From: Planctomycetaceae bacterium
GTDB lineage: Bacteria > Planctomycetota > Planctomycetia > Pirellulales > Thermoguttaceae
Length of the DNA stretch: 6,866 nucleotides
Direction: 5' to 3'
Assembly (NCBI GenBank): GCA_003509805.1
Contig: DOMV01000284.1
Location: 1-6,866, forward strand
Position numbers and translations under genes: made by a program
Part shown: positions 6,144 through 6,866 of the stretch, piece by piece
Layout: the number at the start of each line of letters is the position of its first letter
How positions within the stretch are numbered: the stretch's first letter is position 1
Notes under the pieces: generated by a model
The model's input: only the letters and a program-made list of their open reading frames with translations
What the model was told of the DNA's origin: nothing
Database searches by the model: none

Positions 6144-6156
6144 TAATATAAGGAGG
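6114..6156 (+). repeat. Stop-and-SD repeat, copy B
   Basis: This is the second copy of the unit at 5929-5971, including GCCGCCTAG and AAGGAGG (6150-6156). No good start codon follows the AAGGAGG within normal spacing. A degenerate third copy, GCCGCTATAAGTCAATAAGGAGG in two parts, ends at 6270. Confidence 0.65.
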
Positions 6157-6195
6157 TGCGACGTTTTTCAATAGCAGCGAAATGAATATTGCTTG

Positions 6196-6225
6196 AAAAA
6201 TTTTTCGGAAAAAAATTTTTCGGAA
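6196..6225. repeat. Perfect 15-bp tandem duplication
   Basis: AAAAATTTTTCGGAA occurs twice head to tail (6196-6210 and 6211-6225). Related GAAAATTTTTCG 12-mers occur at 5851-5862 and 1283-1294. A5T5 blocks are symmetric and intrinsically bent, so this could be a protein-binding or origin-like site. Simple AT-rich drift is also possible. Confidence 0.7.
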
Positions 6226-6263
6226 TTTGGACGGAATCCCGGCCTTCGCCGCTATAAGTCAAT

Positions 6264-6524
6264 AAGGAGGTCGAAATGGTTTTATCGACACGAGCAGTCA
6301 ATCGGATTACGCCCGGTCGCGGTTCCGTCACCATCTTGGCCTTCGCATTCAATGTACGTTTCGCGTTCATCATTTTCAAGGAGATCTCTCATGGAACAAA
6401 CTCCCGATACGCTTCCCTTGATCGCCGACGACTGGCTGATCGAGGGGCAGCGATTTCTCAATCAATGCTTCGGAGACGACTTGATGTTTCCGATTTACGT
6501 CATCCGGGCTCCGACGACCGATGA
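6264..6524 (+). CDS. Short ORF with a very good SD, overlapping the next gene
   Basis: AAGGAGG (6264-6270) stands five bases before ATG 6276, the best initiation context in the window. The frame gives 82 residues (MVLSTRAVNRITPGRG, then a hydrophobic SVTILAFAFNVRFAFIIF) and ends at 6524. Its last 45 codons overlap the HExxH gene in another frame and read like a shadow. It may be a leader ORF coupled to the downstream start, or a decayed gene. The coding part proper starts at 6276. Confidence 0.25.
   Translation, partial: KEVEMVLSTRAVNRITPGRGSVTILAFAFNVRFAFIIFKEISHGTNSRYASLDRRRLADRGAAISQSMLRRRLDVSDLRHPGSDDR
6378..6383 (+). promoter_or_regulatory. Shine-Dalgarno site of the HExxH gene
   Basis: AAGGAG is seven bases upstream of ATG 6391. 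This fixes the start even though the frame is open further upstream. Confidence 0.7.
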
Positions 6525-6866
6525 CAATGTCTTCATGACGATTGCGGGCGGGGCCGACTCGCTCCATTATCGCGACGAAATCACCGATTGGCAAGGGGGC
6601 GGCTATTTGATTCGCTTGCACAAAATCCGTTCGAGCCGCGTCGCTTTCAATACGGCGCTCTTGCATGAAACGAGCCACGCGTTCCAGCCGATCTTTTCGA
6701 CCCCTTTGCCGCAGGTGATTCCCGGAATGGAAATCCCGGCCTCCTCCGATACTCGCGGTCCATCGTCGGTCTATTGGCAGCATGTTTTCCATAAAGCCGA
6801 CTTTTGGCGGCTCGGTTTTCACCTCCTGAAACGAGCGACGCTCGCCGGGTTCGAATGCGATCACAA
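6391..6866 (+). CDS. HExxH zinc-metalloprotease-like protein, N-terminal part
   Basis: The frame starts at ATG 6391 with a well-placed SD and is open for 158 codons to the window edge, so the C-terminus is missing. LLHETSHAF (residues 91-98) contains the HExxH zinc-binding motif, with H92, E93 and H96. A possible third ligand lies in the following helix, HKADFWRLGFHLLKRA (H134, or H131 nearby), where SprT-like and phage-associated metallopeptidases carry a His in a similar place. There is no signal peptide, so the protein is probably cytoplasmic. The first 60 residues contain hydrophobic strands such as MFPIYVIRAP. The substrate is unknown. It is separated from the Toprim gene by about 780 bases of AT-rich repeat-containing DNA, so membership of the same element is uncertain. 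The long minus-strand frame here is its shadow. Confidence 0.7.
   Translation, partial: MEQTPDTLPLIADDWLIEGQRFLNQCFGDDLMFPIYVIRAPTTDDNVFMTIAGGADSLHYRDEITDWQGGGYLIRLHKIRSSRVAFNTALLHETSHAFQPIFSTPLPQVIPGMEIPASSDTRGPSSVYWQHVFHKADFWRLGFHLLKRATLAGFECDH

Noticed and set aside
1283..6207. GAAAATTTTTCG-type sequences as attachment-site direct repeats bounding the element
   Set aside because: A 12-base AT-rich match is expected by chance at this window size, and no integrase gene, tRNA or extended duplication supports it.
6376..6864. Minus-strand frame of 162 codons
   Set aside because: It is antisense to the HExxH gene, which has a good SD and a recognisable motif.
1..6866. CRISPR array, rRNA or tRNA genes
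   Set aside because: I saw no regularly spaced direct repeats, no tRNA T-loop with matching acceptor arms and no rRNA-like conserved segment.

Overview
The window looks like an accessory region, probably a decayed integrated element or prophage fragment, in a moderately GC-rich bacterium. Planctomycetota is my best guess. It rests on the style of the ParB-like protein, the secreted helical protein at the left edge and the scarcity of Shine-Dalgarno (SD) sites upstream of the left genes. It is an inference, since there is no rRNA or other marker.

Layout. Positions 1-1151 (minus strand) hold the N-terminal 383 residues of an exported helical-repeat-like protein with its own good sigma70-type promoter; this is probably chromosomal flank. 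Positions 1152-1819 are non-coding, with promoter and terminator signals. Two overlapping plus-strand genes follow: 1820-2791, a putative helix-turn-helix protein with a lysine-rich tail, and 2788-3504, a basic cysteine-containing protein. They share a GTGA overlap and may be one gene split at an A10 tract that forms in-frame A_AAA_AAG slippery heptamers. A strong intrinsic terminator closes this unit at 3549-3600. A likely transposase C-terminal remnant lies on the minus strand at 3636-3776.

The core is a pair of plus-strand genes. One (3859-4551) encodes a ParB/Srx-fold protein with an HTH. The other (4614-5612) encodes a Toprim protein related to the A subunit of topoisomerase VI and Spo11, with a candidate catalytic tyrosine, the Toprim Glu and Asp residues and a very acidic tail. 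No B-subunit ATPase gene is present. Three near-identical palindromes built on GATTAAACGATTTAATCC occur here: two in mutual inversion inside the linker of the ParB-like gene, and one just after the Toprim gene. They are candidate binding sites for the ParB-like protein.

Positions 5613-6390 are AT-rich with no ordinary gene. They contain serial stop-codon-plus-AAGGAGG junctions, two small reading frames that both end in YGTFFTxAA, a hairpin and a 15-bp tandem repeat. The right edge (6391-6866) begins a HExxH zinc-metalloprotease-like gene that runs off the window.

As a working model, the ParB-like protein, the palindromes and the topoisomerase-like protein form a DNA-maintenance or DNA-processing module of a mobile element. 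That linkage is inferred from proximity only.
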